Source: Sternotherus odoratus
Taxonomy: Eukaryota > Chordata > Testudines > Kinosternidae
DNA: 64,000 bases
Reading direction: 5' to 3'
Assembly (NCBI GenBank): GCA_032164245.1
Contig: JAVMKO010000010.1
Coordinates: forward strand, 30,702,189 to 30,766,188
This document shows, piece after piece, positions 49,374-60,693 of this stretch (within the stretch, counting starts at the first letter, position 1; each line of letters begins with the position of its first letter). Both the position numbers and the translations under genes were made by a program. A model generated the notes under the pieces. It was not told the origin of the DNA. It saw nothing but the letters and a program-made list of their open reading frames with translations, and did no database searches.

Positions 49374-49974
49374 GGCACAGAGTACACAGCCAGTGGGGAG
49401 TTTTCTCCTCAGGGCTGAAGAGTCTGCAAAACAGAGCCCATTATCTCTCACTGTCCATTTTAAAAAGGCCACACTCTTTATAACGAGAACATGATGCATC
49501 ATGTTGCTGTTATTTATAAGAAATATGATTGAGACAGTGGTATTTTCCACTCCTATTCACTAAGCGAAGGAAAAAATAAGCTGTGGTTTTCCTGTCAGTC
49601 ACTGCCTTATCTTCCTGTATATCAATAGTAAAGGCACTTAGGAAAATAGTGAGTTAGACTATTCTGAGCTTGAGGGAGGGGACAAGACATTCAGAAAAAC
49701 TCAAACTGACACAGCAACCATTCCACTTTTCATTTGGAACCATGTCTGAGTCCAGCGTTTCTTGAGCTATACTGTTCCTTTAACAACTGAGGAAGGAAGC
49801 TGGGCTTTGAGTCACAGGTCATTCACTTGCAGCTAAAACACACTTGAGTGGGCAGGCAGGGGTGAAAACCAGCAAAGACTAAAAGTGTTGGCGAATGTAG
49901 AGCACAAAGAGTGAGAGGTTGGGGCTTCAGGAGAAGCTAAGCAGAGAGCTGGGTTGCTAGTGACAGGAAATGTG

Positions 49975-50215
49975 TCTAGTATACACTAGAACGTTTTATA
50001 GCTGTTTCACAGCAGCATGCACTGGCGCTAGCAAAGGTGCAAACACCAGCACTGACAGGATACAGGCAATTTTACCCACTTGATCATGAAGCCAGGCTTT
50101 CATGACACAGTGGTGAAAGCACCCCGAGTCCCATCGCCAGCATATTGCTGCTGGTGCAGCTGCAGTTTTGCTGGAGAACTGGTACAACATTTTCTAGTGC
50201 AGACTAGGGCTATAA
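49975..50215. mobile_element. MITE
   Basis: Inverted ends 'agtatacactagaacgtttt' and 'ttttctagtgcagactaggg', with inner complementary segments ('cacagcagcatgcactggc' against 'gctgctggtgcagctgcag'). It is non-coding and its ends are approximate. Confidence 0.5.
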
Positions 50216-50607
50216 TGCATTCTCTCTCGCTCTGTTTAAGAGCAGATAAGTCAAAAGGATGAAAGTAGAAGTGCAGCCACCTGACCCTGACGGAAACAAA
50301 CAACATCTGTATGAAAAATAAGGGACAGAGCTTGGTTTTAAGGATCGCCATCCCACATCCCAGTACAAAATCCTACTTCTGGCCAATGGATACTTTGCAT
50401 GATCAGTGCCTGAAAACAGATTTATAATCTGATCCAATTCTTCTCAGCAGTTCCATTTAGTCCATGTGAAATTAGGCCCCAAACAAGGGCCACCCTTAGA
50501 GGGAGGAGGGGTGGAGCAGCAAAGAGAACAGGCCCTGATGAAAGAAAACCATGGTCAGTTTTCAAGTGATCAATCCCTGCAATGTCATTCAGTCAATAAA
50601 GCTACAA

Positions 50608-50777
50608 GGGGAAGCAGTATTGCCTAGTGTATAAAATAGTGGAGTGGGACTCAGGAGACCTAGGTTCTATTCCTGGTTCAGCCACTTGTCTGCTGGGTGA
50701 CCATGAGCAAGTCACTTCATTTCTTTGTAAAGCGCTTTGATGACAAGCACTATACAAGAGCCATGTATTATTATAAA
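50608..50777 (+). repeat. tRNA-derived SINE (tortoise type), cut by a Helitron
   Basis: It carries an A-box region 'ttgcctagtgtataaaatag', the words 'actcaggagacctaggttct' with a B-box-like GGTTCTATTCC, 'gggtgaccatgagcaagtca', and the tail 'gcgctttgatgacaagcact' ending in ATTATTATAAA. The Helitron-like element begins at 50778 and the last few SINE bases resume at 51762. Confidence 0.8.
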
Positions 50778-51761
50778 CTAGCGAAAATACCCGGCGTTGC
50801 TCAGGTCAGTCGGAGCTGGGGAGGGGGCAAAGAGCTGAGCGAGTGCGGGGTCCGTTGGAGGGGGCAGAGAGCAAACCTGACACCCCCACCTCACCCCCCC
50901 GACCAAACCCGACACCCCCACCGCACTTACCCCTCGACCAACCCCAACTCACATTTTCACCCCCCCAACCCAAACCAAACACCCCCACGTCTCCCCCCTA
51001 CCAACCCCAACACCCCCTGACCAACACCCACACCTCACCCCCCGTAGACCAAACATGACACACCCACCTCACTTCCCCCCCCAACCAAACCCGACCCCCT
51101 ACCTACCACCACAAACAAACCCGACACCCACACCTCACTTACCCCTCGACCAACCCCGACCCCCTCCTCAACCCCCAACCAAACCCAACATCCCCACCTT
51201 ACCCCCCCCACCAAACCCAACACCCCCTGACCAGCCCCAACCCCCACACCTCACCCCTCACCCACCCAGACACCTTCCCACCCCCCCAGACCAAACCCGA
51301 CACCCCCACCTCACCCCCCGACCAAACCCGACACCCCTACCTCACTTACCCTCTGACCAAACCCAACTCGGGTCCGTCGGAGGTGGGGAGGGGACAGAGA
51401 GCTAAGGGATTCCGGGGTCCGTCGGAGCGGGGAGGGGGCAGAGAGCTGAGGGATTCCGGGGTCCGTTGGAGGGGGGAAGGGCACAGAGCTGAGCGAGTGC
51501 GGTGTCTGTTGGAGGGGGGTATTATGACATCATAACTATGTCACAGAGAACAGCAGCTGCCCAGCTGATGTGATTGGCCTTTAAAGAATTTCACCCCTGG
51601 GGGGCGTCAGAGGTGAGGTTTGAAATTTTTTTGACTCTTACGGTCATTAGGACCCCAAGACCTCTAACTGTACCAAATTTCAAGTCTCTAGCTCAAACGG
51701 TGTGGAAGGAGTAAGCATACATACATACACGCATACACCATTTGACTTTTATATATATAGA
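50778..51761 (-). mobile_element. Helitron-like element, copy 1
   Basis: In reverse orientation it starts TCTATATATATAAAAGTCAA (51761 leftward) and ends with a short hairpin (ACCCG / CGGGT; the stem here is partly lost) followed by TATTTTCGCTAG at 50778. CTAG ends, a TC start, and insertion between A and T (50777/51762) are Helitron hallmarks. The interior has C-rich tandem repeats (50883-51400) and a G-rich unit of about 46 bp repeated near 51365-51520. It has no Rep/helicase, so it is non-autonomous. Confidence 0.75.
50883..51400. repeat. C-rich minisatellite inside the Helitron
   Basis: Imperfect tandem units of about 30-40 bp built from 'gaccaaacccgacaccccca' and 'cctcacttacccctcgacca'. 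They produce long proline/threonine-rich open frames on one strand and glycine/valine-rich frames on the other. These are artefacts of composition. Confidence 0.85.
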
Positions 51762-53205
51762 TTATAGTGAAAGTCTTCCCTACTCCAGATCCCTCATCTT
51801 CATATTTCCACTCAAGGTATAAGCTCATCTAGGAAAGAAACATATGTTGATTGCTTCCTGAGTAAGTACAGAGGAAAAGCAATGCTCATATTTTTTATGT
51901 GCTCATTTCAAAATATTTCAGGAAACACTCCTTTCAACAGTGTGCTGAATTTTTAAAAAGTCTTAAAAATACCACAAGGAATCTCTAGGTCTACATGTCT
52001 GTAGCCTGGTTAACAGAAAAAGGTTTCAGCCACTAGATGGCAAAAATCACCTGAAATTGGTGCTTAGTTATTGCTCCATCTGCCACAGCTCCCTTGACTC
52101 TTAACTCCAAGTACAGGAGCTCCTTCATTTCTCTGCCAAAGTTTCATATGAAAACTGGATCTTTAAATCCATGCTTGGTTAAGTTCAAGGCTCTAATTAC
52201 ACACACTACATTTCTATAGACATTTCACAAGGATGCTAGCAAGCGGGCTTTCTGAGGAAAGGTTCAAGGCAAAGGCTGATGCTTTGCCTGTAACTTTGTT
52301 CAACCACCCTTCCGACCTGAAATAGTGGCACTTCTCCCCACCCCCCTTAAAAACGTGAGTATGGGGACAAGGAATTTTGTTCAAATGGACTAAAACTGAG
52401 GCATCCCCACCCCCACAGACATCAGAACAAAAACATTACAAATCTCAATAGGAAATCACACCCACATGGAGAGTGGCTCTGAAATGAAATGCTCTGAAAT
52501 GAGATGCTTTATTTAGTTACCATGCATTGAAGAGTACTAGCAAAAGTAAATTACAAGCATCTCACACATACATCTCTACCAAATGGGATACTTTCTTTCA
52601 CCCACACAGCTACAGAGGTGTACTGAAGGAGATGTTCCATTCATATGCGAGAGCTTTAGAAGGTGATCTATATATAGCTGATACATGGGGCTGTACTTAG
52701 TATATTGAGCAGCCCTCAAGTGATTAAAGAGATATTTGAAGGTTCTTAGGCCTAAAATTTAACCTACCTATTCTCCCTCATATCTGTTTACAAAGTTTAT
52801 GTCCATGTCTATTCCTCCAAACCCCACAAAAAAGATTAGATTCAGGGGCATTATTACAACCCATTGGAAGACAGACTAACCCTCCTCCACTCAATGGGCC
52901 TGCAGAAGACAGTAAATCACAACATTTGGCTTCCTTCCATAAACCACTCTGATAGCATAGACCACTTCAAAACTAAAGACAGTAAACTCCTTTCCCCCCT
53001 GTATTGAGAATGCATCTTTCTTCAGTATCCAATGCAGCAATTTAACTACATCTGGAAGAAACTGATACTTCAGGCTCCAGGAAAAAACTCTGGAAATGAT
53101 AGATCAACATGCTGTGCAAACAGTGAATATCCTGGGTTTGTTTTTTATATCAATATTTGTATGTTACTCTGATGAGATATCTAATAAAGTGCCCCACCCT
53201 CACTA

Positions 53206-53586
53206 TCTATATATATAAAAGTCAAATGGTGTATGCGTGTGCATATGTACGTTCCCTTACTCCTTCCACACCGTTTGAGCTAGAGACTTGAAATTTGGTA
53301 CAGTTATAGGCTTTAGGGTCCTAATCAGGGTAAGAATCGAAAATTTTTCAAATCTCACCTCTTACACCCCCTAGGGGTGAAATTCTTTAAAGCCCATTAA
53401 CATCAGCTGGGCAGCAGGTTAACACCTGCTGTTCTCTGTGACATAGTTATGATGTAATAATACCCCCCTCCAACAGCCCCCGCACTTGCTCAGCTCTCTG
53501 CCCCCTCCCCCCTCCAATGGCCCCCGCACTCGCTCAGCTCTCTCCCCCCTCCAACAGACCCGAGCAACGCCGGGTATTTGTGCTAG
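53206..53586 (+). mobile_element. Helitron-like element, copy 2
   Basis: 381 bp. It starts TCTATATATATAAAAGTCAA and ends with the hairpin ACCCGAGCAACGCCGGGT followed by ATTTGTGCTAG. The preceding base is A (53205) and the following base is T (53587), as expected for Helitrons. It shares the inner 'ccgtttgagctagagacttg' block with copy 1 (complement at about 51660-51710), but has only about two of the 46-bp units. Confidence 0.82.
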
Positions 53587-54974
53587 TAAGATATATACAA
53601 GAGGGCCAATTTGTATTGTAAGTTATGTTTACTTTTTAAAAAATCCCAATCATATCTAGAGCAAAACGGATAAGTCACCCACTGTACTAAATTTATTATT
53701 TGAGTTCAAATTTGGTTAAAAAAGACTTCTTCATTTCTGAGACCATATGCTCCAAGCTTCAGTTTCCATCAAAAGTTTACATCAGCCAAGTTATACATTT
53801 TTGGGAACACAGGGATAAAATGAAATACAAGGGCACCTTCAGAACAACAAAGGAGCATATCTTAAAAGACATTCAATCTTTTATGCTATATCCTAGTGAT
53901 CCAAGGAGATTCATAGGCTTTTACAGGCCGGCTTGGAGCCCGCTGTTACAGGAGAGGATTTTAAGAGCACCAACTCAAGCCTTTAAAGAATTTTTTGTTT
54001 AGAGCCATCAGTTATTCATAATTCATTTCAGGGAAAATATGTTTTTAAACACAGCTCCAAGTCTCAGCCAAAGGAAAACCATCTGGAATTCCCACAGGAA
54101 GCATCAGGATTGGAGAGGGCAGGAGGCTGCACCAGACAGGGTACAAAGTGAGGATTTTGAGCCAGGTGCCTGCACACCCACTCCTTTGTAAGCCAGTGCC
54201 ATCTGGAGCCTGCATCTTGCCCAACTTACCACAAGAGAATGTGGGCTCCAGTATGTGTGTCTCTGGCCTCCTAGGATGGCCCAGAACATACTTGATTTCT
54301 ACATAGATCTCTGTCCCCAGGTGTTGGCAGGGCCACACATCCCTCCCCACAGGTGGCCAAACTTTATGCCTTTAGCCATTGAGTATTTTAGAAGTGCCAC
54401 TCATGGGCTTGGCTGAATATTCCTTCCCCTCATGAGCCATATCAGGCTCTCTCTCTATCAAGCCCCTGTAGAGACATTTGGGAGGTCGCACAGTCGGTGC
54501 CCTGGAAAGATTATCTTCTAAATTCACAATACAGCCCCCAGTAAAACCACTGGTGACCAGGCTCTTTGGATCTGTGTGCAATTGGAGCAGCAATGCTGCA
54601 ACAGAATGGTAAAGTGGGGTTTGGGGCATCTCTCTGAATTACTCCTCTACCTCTCTGCTGCTTCATTAAAACATTTGCAGCTTGTTACCTATTCATCTGC
54701 CTGACTGATAATTTACTCAGCCCAGGACAACAACAGACAATATACTACTGCCCTTTACCAGCCTCCCATGAAACACCATTATAAGACTCCAGCTCTTACT
54801 TTGAGCTGGCTCCATCTGACTGCTCATATTAACCAGTGTAACGTTTTGTCTTTTTAGTCTCACCTGTATTTCATGGCCTGGTGCTGAGGGCTCTGTCTGG
54901 TGGCAGAGCTTATTCATACAGCACTGTGTAACTGTGAAAAGCCACTGCATGGTCCATGGTTTCATACCCTAGAG

Positions 54975-55504
54975 CAGGGGTCTCAAACTCAAATGACCAC
55001 GAGGGCCGCATGAGGACTAGTGCACTGGCTCGAGGGCCGCACCACTGACACACACACACCCTCGCTGCCCCGGCTGTGCCTCCACTCCACCCCTTCCATG
55101 AGGACTAGTGCACTGGCCCGAGGGCCGCACCACTGACACACACCCCGCCCTTGCTGCCCCGGCTCCGCCCCCACTCCACCCCTTCCAAGAGGTCCCACCC
55201 CTGCCCCACCTCCTCCTCTGAGCACGCAGCTCCCCATTCCCTCCTGGAAAGCACTAGGCACCACCAACAGCTGTTTGGCAAACAAAGCAAGAGCAATCTA
55301 GGAAGTCCAGAGCTAGAAACACACGGCCCGGCCAGGCAGCAGAGAAGTCTCCACTTCTGGCCCCTCCGTCCTGCAAACTGCTATGGTGGGACCCGGGGGG
55401 GGGGGGGGGAGGAGGGGCGCGGGCGCGCCAGGAAGCTTGGCGGGCCGCAGGGAAGGGCTTTGCGGGCCGCATGTGGCCCCCGGGCCGCATGTTTGAGACC
55501 CCTG
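54975..55504. mobile_element. hAT-like element (8-bp duplication) with internal tandem repeat
   Basis: 530 bp with inverted ends CAGGGGTCTCAAAC and GTTTGAGACCCCTG. CCCTAGAG is directly repeated at 54967-54974 and 55505-55512. An approximately 87-bp unit containing 'gaggactagtgcactggc' occurs twice near 55010-55185. It is GC-rich and non-autonomous. Confidence 0.92.
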
Positions 55505-56115
55505 CCCTAGAGTGTATGGTTCTGAAAACCATGGGTCTTAATTTGGTTTCTTTAAAGATTTTGGGTCAGTACTACAAGGGGGTGCTACAGAAGTGCAGGA
55601 AGGAGGTAATGTTAGACAGTCAATGCATTGCTCCTGTTGTGAGGATTAAGGAGGAAAAAACAAGATATACTAGTACAGCACTGATCTCTGACTACAGAGG
55701 TCTTACCTATCTCTGTCCTCAGAGATCTCTCCTTCTGGACTACTATTCCAAACATCATTATATTGGTCATTTGTATTTCCCTTTATTCATGTTCTCACCA
55801 AGACATTGGTACAGACAAGTTTATATTAACACATGTAATAACTAATACCGACGGATTAAACAGTCTGATGCACCAGGAGTTCAGAAGTCTTTAATTCCCT
55901 GCTTCATGAATCATTTGATTGCATGACCTAATGATACCTATAAATGTAATCTCTCTCCCATTTGCCTGGTCAATTTCTTTTTTAATTGGGCTATTAAAGG
56001 TTTTATTTATTTTTGTGCTTCTTTGAGGGTAAAGGTCTGGATTTTTTATTTTGTTTAGATTCACACAGTCTGTCATTAGGACACTATACCAATAAGTATG
56101 TGTTTTTTTTCTCAG

Positions 56116-56150
56116 CACTCTGAAGGCAGCATTTGAAGTCCTAAAGCAAC
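56116..56150 (+). CDS. PSTPIP1: PSTPIP1 coding exon 4 (35-nt microexon-like, F-BAR)
   Basis: A pyrimidine tract plus CTCAG ends at 56115, and the donor GTAAGT begins at 56151. The first C completes Asn70 (AA|C). The exon reads TLKAAFEVLKQ (residues 71-81) and leaves one base of Gln82. Phases 2 in and 1 out match exons 3 and 5 exactly. The family equivalent is NSLRASFDSLKQQ. At only 35 nt this exon is easily missed by gene finders. It is the only segment in the 19-kb interval that fits both phase and sequence. Confidence 0.92.
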
Positions 56151-57099
56151 GTAAGTTTATATCCTCCTTCCCAGCCCTCATCTAACCGCCAGGCTCATCA
56201 AGACAGGGGGATATGCATTCTCTTGTGCACCAAGGGCTAAAGGCTAAAATGTGTACACTCCTAAGATGTAATAGCATAGATACTGAGTATACAATGAGGC
56301 GGTGCAGTTGCACACACTGCCTACAGTTTAGATAAAAAGAGGCCAAGATTTTCAAATGTGGCTAGAGATTTAAGGTCACTCCTGGTTTGAAGGGGCCTGA
56401 TTTTCAGAGAGATGGGTGCTCCGCACTTTCTGGGGGAAAAAAGCCCTATTCAAGACGTCTCAAAGTTGGGCATCCCAAAATCACCAAATACTTTTGAAAA
56501 ACTTGGCCAAAAATTTTAAAATTTAGCCTCATGAGTAAAATATTTTTCCATCTTTACTGAGCTCTGCCCATTTTCAGCCTCCCTAATTGGAGGCAGTGCT
56601 GGGACAAACCTGACCGTAATAGGGAGGTGGTTGACAAGGGAGACTGATGTCAAGAAGTGTGATGGGCCAGAAAGTGATTGATCTGGGGTCAATAGGGAGT
56701 CTAAAAGTAGGCATGGAGGGGGAAGAGAGAGATCCCTTAACAAGAAAGGGGAAAGATTGGAGGTGAGAAAATGAAGAAGCGAAAGGGGGCCAGCTAAAAG
56801 TATTTCTATTTACATTCTCCTGCCATGCATAATCTTGGCATGTGGTACAAACAGCAGCAGTTCTGGCCCCATGTAGGTTTCAGGCATCAAGGGGATTGGG
56901 ATGAGTCCTAGCCTCCTTTAACTGATGAGATAATACAATAATCTGAATTTTAAAAAGCCCTCCTTAAGTTTCTGAGACTGCCAGGTGCGTGTAAGTAATA
57001 CATTCATGCCACCTCCCAGTAAATACCTGCTGAAAAACCCGACTTTGTATTTATTAGAGGCCTTTTCATTGACAGTCTATAAATTCTCATCTGCCTTAG
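56151..57099 (+). other. PSTPIP1 intron 4 (949 bp) with a palindromic MITE
   Basis: A MITE at 56341-56508 has ends GGCCAAGATTTTCAAA and TTTTGAAAAACTTGGCC and a central palindrome around 'gggcctgattttcagag'. It belongs to the family at 9054-9300. Nothing else is recognised in the intron. Confidence 0.7.
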
Positions 57100-57206
57100 A
57101 AATTGAAAATGTTGGAAACTCTCATATCCAACTGGCATTGATGCTGAAGGATGAACTGAAAGGAATAGAGGATTTCAGAGAAAGACAGAAGGAGCAACGA
57201 AAAAAG
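57100..57206 (+). CDS. PSTPIP1: PSTPIP1 coding exon 5 (F-BAR)
   Basis: The acceptor is TGCCTTAG ending at 57099 and the donor is GTGAGG at 57207. Two bases complete Gln82. The exon then reads residues 83-117, including [19 protein letters not shown] and [11 protein letters not shown]. This is a charged, helix-forming part of the F-BAR bundle and is the most diagnostic exon for PSTPIP1 against PSTPIP2. The exit phase is 0. An open frame extends upstream to 56985 and downstream to 57302, but only the part between splice sites matches the family. Confidence 0.96.
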
Positions 57207-58433
57207 GTGAGGAAATATAAGAATTGTCAGACCAATGGCCCATTTATTCTGCTAGGTTGTCTCCAGCAGCGTGCTATGCATGTTTCTGAGCACAATAATT
57301 GACCCTCTTCCACCAAACTCTGGCTAACTTGATACCGGGGGAGGGAGGAGAGAGGGATGGATCTCTCGGTGATCCCAGCTGGTGATGAGATAATATTCTG
57401 AACTATGAAGACAGAGCCCTTGTCACTTTCATGCTAAAGTAACAGAAGATGCTATTCTTATTCCTGTAAGTATTCAATCCCTTTTTAAAATTCTTGCTAA
57501 GCAGGTTGCTTCCGTAAATATCCTGTAAGACCATTGCAATACACTGAAATTGAAGCGATAACAAAAGTTTATGCATTGTGTTGGACTTGAAGCCTAAGGT
57601 GATCAGGGTGTTAAAAATCTCAGAGATAAATAATATTAATCTAGTATTCACCAGAGGTGGTGTATAGAAAACCCCAACTATGTTCAAACAGCTGTTTTCC
57701 CTTTTGACCCTCCCACATTCAGCATCCTTTAGACAATGTATTTTCTAATTGAGTGACAATGTTAACTTTTACACCCTCTCTGGTTCTGTCTGGGAATTAA
57801 TAAAGGACTTGGCTACTTGCCACTGAAAGCAAATGATTTTATTTGGCAGCCATGCAAAATTCCCACAACCCATGCCCCTTTAAAACAAAGAAGGACAAAT
57901 CCAGGTAGTTCCAAGTGCACCAACCTCATCATTTCTATAGCGCAAGACAGATGGGAACCCAGCCAATGAAAAACTCCAGAATTTCTGAGTTGGTAAAAAT
58001 GATCCTGTTTCTGACAGTGCTGTTTTCTGATTTTCAAGCTCCACAGCTGCTTCATGAAGCCCATTCAGTTTAGACAATTCCATGTCTGTTTCATATTTGA
58101 ATCAGTATTTATCTCCTTCACCACCCCATTTACTATGTGGAGAGCTGCATGGAAACAGGGGCTGTATCTTTTTGAAATAGTTCTGCATTTGAAGCCTTCT
58201 GGATTCTCCATGTCTGCTGCAGGTTTTTCTTTCAGTCACCCATGTGTCTGGCTGCCGAGAAAGTAGCACTAGAGCAAGCCAGGCCAGCATTTCCAGTGAT
58301 CTCCCAAAACATAGCAGTGTTTTTCTTTGTGCTACCAATGCAACAGCAGCATTCCGGACTGCACCATTTGGCCCTTACTCAGGCAACACCTCTGTTGGTA
58401 CCAAGGGGAGTTTTGCTTGAATAAGGTCTAAAG

Positions 58434-58740
58434 CAGGGGTACGCAACCTATTGAACACATGCCAAAGGCGGATTTTCAGTGGCACTTTTACTGCCCGGGT
58501 CTGGGCCACCAGTCGGGGGGGGGGGGGGGGCTCTGCATTTTAATTTAATTTTAAATGAAGCTTCCTAAAACATATTCAAAACCATATTTACTTTACATAC
58601 AATAGTTTAGTTCTATATTATAGACTTATAGAAAGAGACCTTCTAAAAACGTTACAATGTATTACCGGTAGGCAAAACCTTAAATAAGAGTGAATCAGTG
58701 AAGACTCGGCCCACCACTTCTGCAAGGTTGCTGACTGCTG
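58434..58740. mobile_element. hAT-like element (8-bp duplication)
   Basis: 307 bp, from CAGGGGTACGCAACC to GGTTGCTGACTGCTG (imperfect inverted ends). GTCTAAAG is repeated at 58426-58433 and 58741-58748. It contains a G run at about 58516-58530 and an AT-rich remainder. Confidence 0.9.
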
Positions 58741-59259
58741 GTCTAAAGGCTGCAGGATTAGACTCCCCTCCCTATGGGTGGCAAGTGAAACCCGGCCTCA
58801 GGGAGGCTAGCCTCCAGCACAGCCCGCCCCTTCTGCCAGAGGCCCCACCCGGCCTGCTGAAGCCCAGATGGGTGGCCGGGCAACGCAGCCCCTCCCAGCT
58901 CTGGAGCACAGTCTAGCCCCCATCTGGGGAAACAGCCCCCCACAGCACAGCGCCGGGAAGCAGGAAGGGCTCTGGGGATGGAGCATGGGCAGGGCCACTC
59001 AAGGCTGTTTGGGAGCTCAGCCTTCAACATTCACCATCCTTTCCCCTCTCCCTCCCCACCCCCCTCCAGGGAAGAAACCCCGATTCCCAGCATTTCCCCG
59101 ATATTACAGATGAGATGATCTAGGTAGGCATTGAGTTCAACACAAGGTTCAAACTCTTTGCTACTACTTCAGTTGTGGTATACTCTGGCAGGATTTTATA
59201 GAAGCAACCTTCTTAGCCAAAGTTAAAAACAGGGATTAAACATCTCCAGCAGTAATCAT

Positions 59260-59910
59260 CAGGGACCCTAGAAATCCTTTTCCCACAGAAAAATGCAAAA
59301 TTTGCATTTTTACAGAGAATCATTTTAGTTTTTAAATTTTGCGAAAAAATAAAAACATATTAATGGATTAACTACATTTTACTGAAGGTACCAACGTCAC
59401 TTACTGAGTGCGTGCAATCTCCCCCTCTTAACTTGGATTTTCGAATGTGCTTCAGATTTACAGTGGAACTCCATTTACCTGATCTAACTGGGACTGGGGC
59501 CAGATCAGATAATCAGGAGACCTGGCAAAGAGCTTTCTATCCCTTACTTTAAGATGGGGAATGGTGGAGGGGGGGGGGGGGGGACTTGGGCAGTTAGCCC
59601 TACATGGTGCTGACAGCCAGATCCCCAGCCACCTGAAGCTGATTGCCCGAGCTCTGTCGCTGACAGCTCCAGGCAGCTGGTGGTTCAGTTAATGTGAAGA
59701 ACCGGATAATGGGGGCTTAGATAACGGGTTTCTACTGCATATCAATAAAGCATTGAGTTCAGCTGATACTTGTATATACTGGGGCTAGGGAAACTAAAGT
59801 TCAGCGTTTCATTTTAATCACAGAAAAAAATGTGCATTTTTATGGTGTTCTGTTTTTTAAAGTCAGAGAATTTGGGGAAGGGGTTATTATGGAAAACTAG
59901 GATCTCTGGT
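59260..59910. mobile_element. DNA element interrupted by a pogo-like element
   Basis: The outer parts have complementary ends (AGGGACCCTAGAAATCC on the left, 'aaaactaggatctctggt' on the right) and inner pairs 'gaaaaatgcaaaatttgcat' and 'aaaatgtgcatttttatgg'. The outer element is split by 59461-59737. Outer limits are approximate. Confidence 0.45.
59461..59737. mobile_element. Tigger/pogo-like MITE
   Basis: 277 bp. The left end is CAGTGGAACTCCATTTACC after TA. The right end is GATAACGGGTTTCTACTG followed by CA, a probable decayed TA. Inner words 'gatctaactgggactgg' and 'agaaccggataatggggg' fit the 'ATTATCCGG' style of pogo-class terminal regions. Confidence 0.6.
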
Positions 59911-60630
59911 GAGCAGCCAAGGATGTTGGGAGAGAAGCATCACATATATTGACATTTCATAATCTGAAACAAAAGTCATCTGTGTTCACATCAAGCTCTG
60001 TTAAAAAGACTGTCATGGGATGAGAGTCATGTCTGGCTGCCCAATAGGAAAGGCTCTCATTTTTAACTTAGAGCTGGGTATTTCAAACCATGTCAAATTA
60101 AAGAGGAGGCTGGGCCAATGCCCTTTCAAGCTAATTTACTGATGCCCATTGAAATTAGGTAGAATATAATCATTTGATTAACAACAACCCTTTACATCTG
60201 TCACAGAGGATCTGTTCACCTTTGGAATGGATAGAATTCCTTACTCAGCAAGGTGGGGCACTGGCCTGCCTGCACAAACACAGCAGCTGCACAAGAACCT
60301 ATCCCAGGCCTTGTGCTGTTACTCTGCGGGCAAAGCTTATATATACAGTGTGACTGGGTGTTATGCTATTTAAGCTTCTTAAGATAAGGAGAGAAAACAA
60401 AGACGCATCCTCTTGGCTATTAATGGAAGCCACTGAAGCAAAATTATCTTGGATTAATTTTTCCTAGCTTTGCCCTGTTGCACTCTGCATCATTGAGAAG
60501 GGTGTCAGTTACAAAAGCAACATCAAGGCATTTTCCGCATAGGAATGTGGTTCTTAGAAATGGTGCAACAATTGCTCTTCTAATCCTGCCATTAAAAGGA
60601 GAAATGCTTAGTCCTGTGTGTTTCTTACAG

Positions 60631-60693
60631 TACGAGACTGCAATGGATCGGGTGCACAAGAGCAAGGTGTCCCTTTACAAGAAAACAATGGAG
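60631..60693 (+). CDS. PSTPIP1: PSTPIP1 coding exon 6 (F-BAR)
   Basis: The acceptor is TTTCTTACAG ending at 60630 and the donor is GTAAGT at 60694. The exon is 63 nt, phase 0 on both sides, and encodes YETAMDRVHKSKVSLYKKTME (residues 118-138). The family equivalent is [21 protein letters not shown], so only conservative changes are seen. The next family exon (SKKTYEQKCRDAD region) is not found before the end of the window, so intron 6 is longer than 3.3 kb. Confidence 0.95.

Larger units (their letters stand above)
57207..60630 (+). other. PSTPIP1 intron 5 (3.4 kb)
   Basis: The donor is GTGAGG and the acceptor TTTCTTACAG. It holds the hAT-like element at 58434 and the nested elements near 59260-59910. 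No other feature was seen in 57210-58430, 58750-59255 or 59915-60625. Confidence 0.8.

Noticed and set aside
50697..51405. Proline/threonine-rich frames (107 and 116 codons)
   Set aside because: They come from the C-rich minisatellite of the Helitron-like element.
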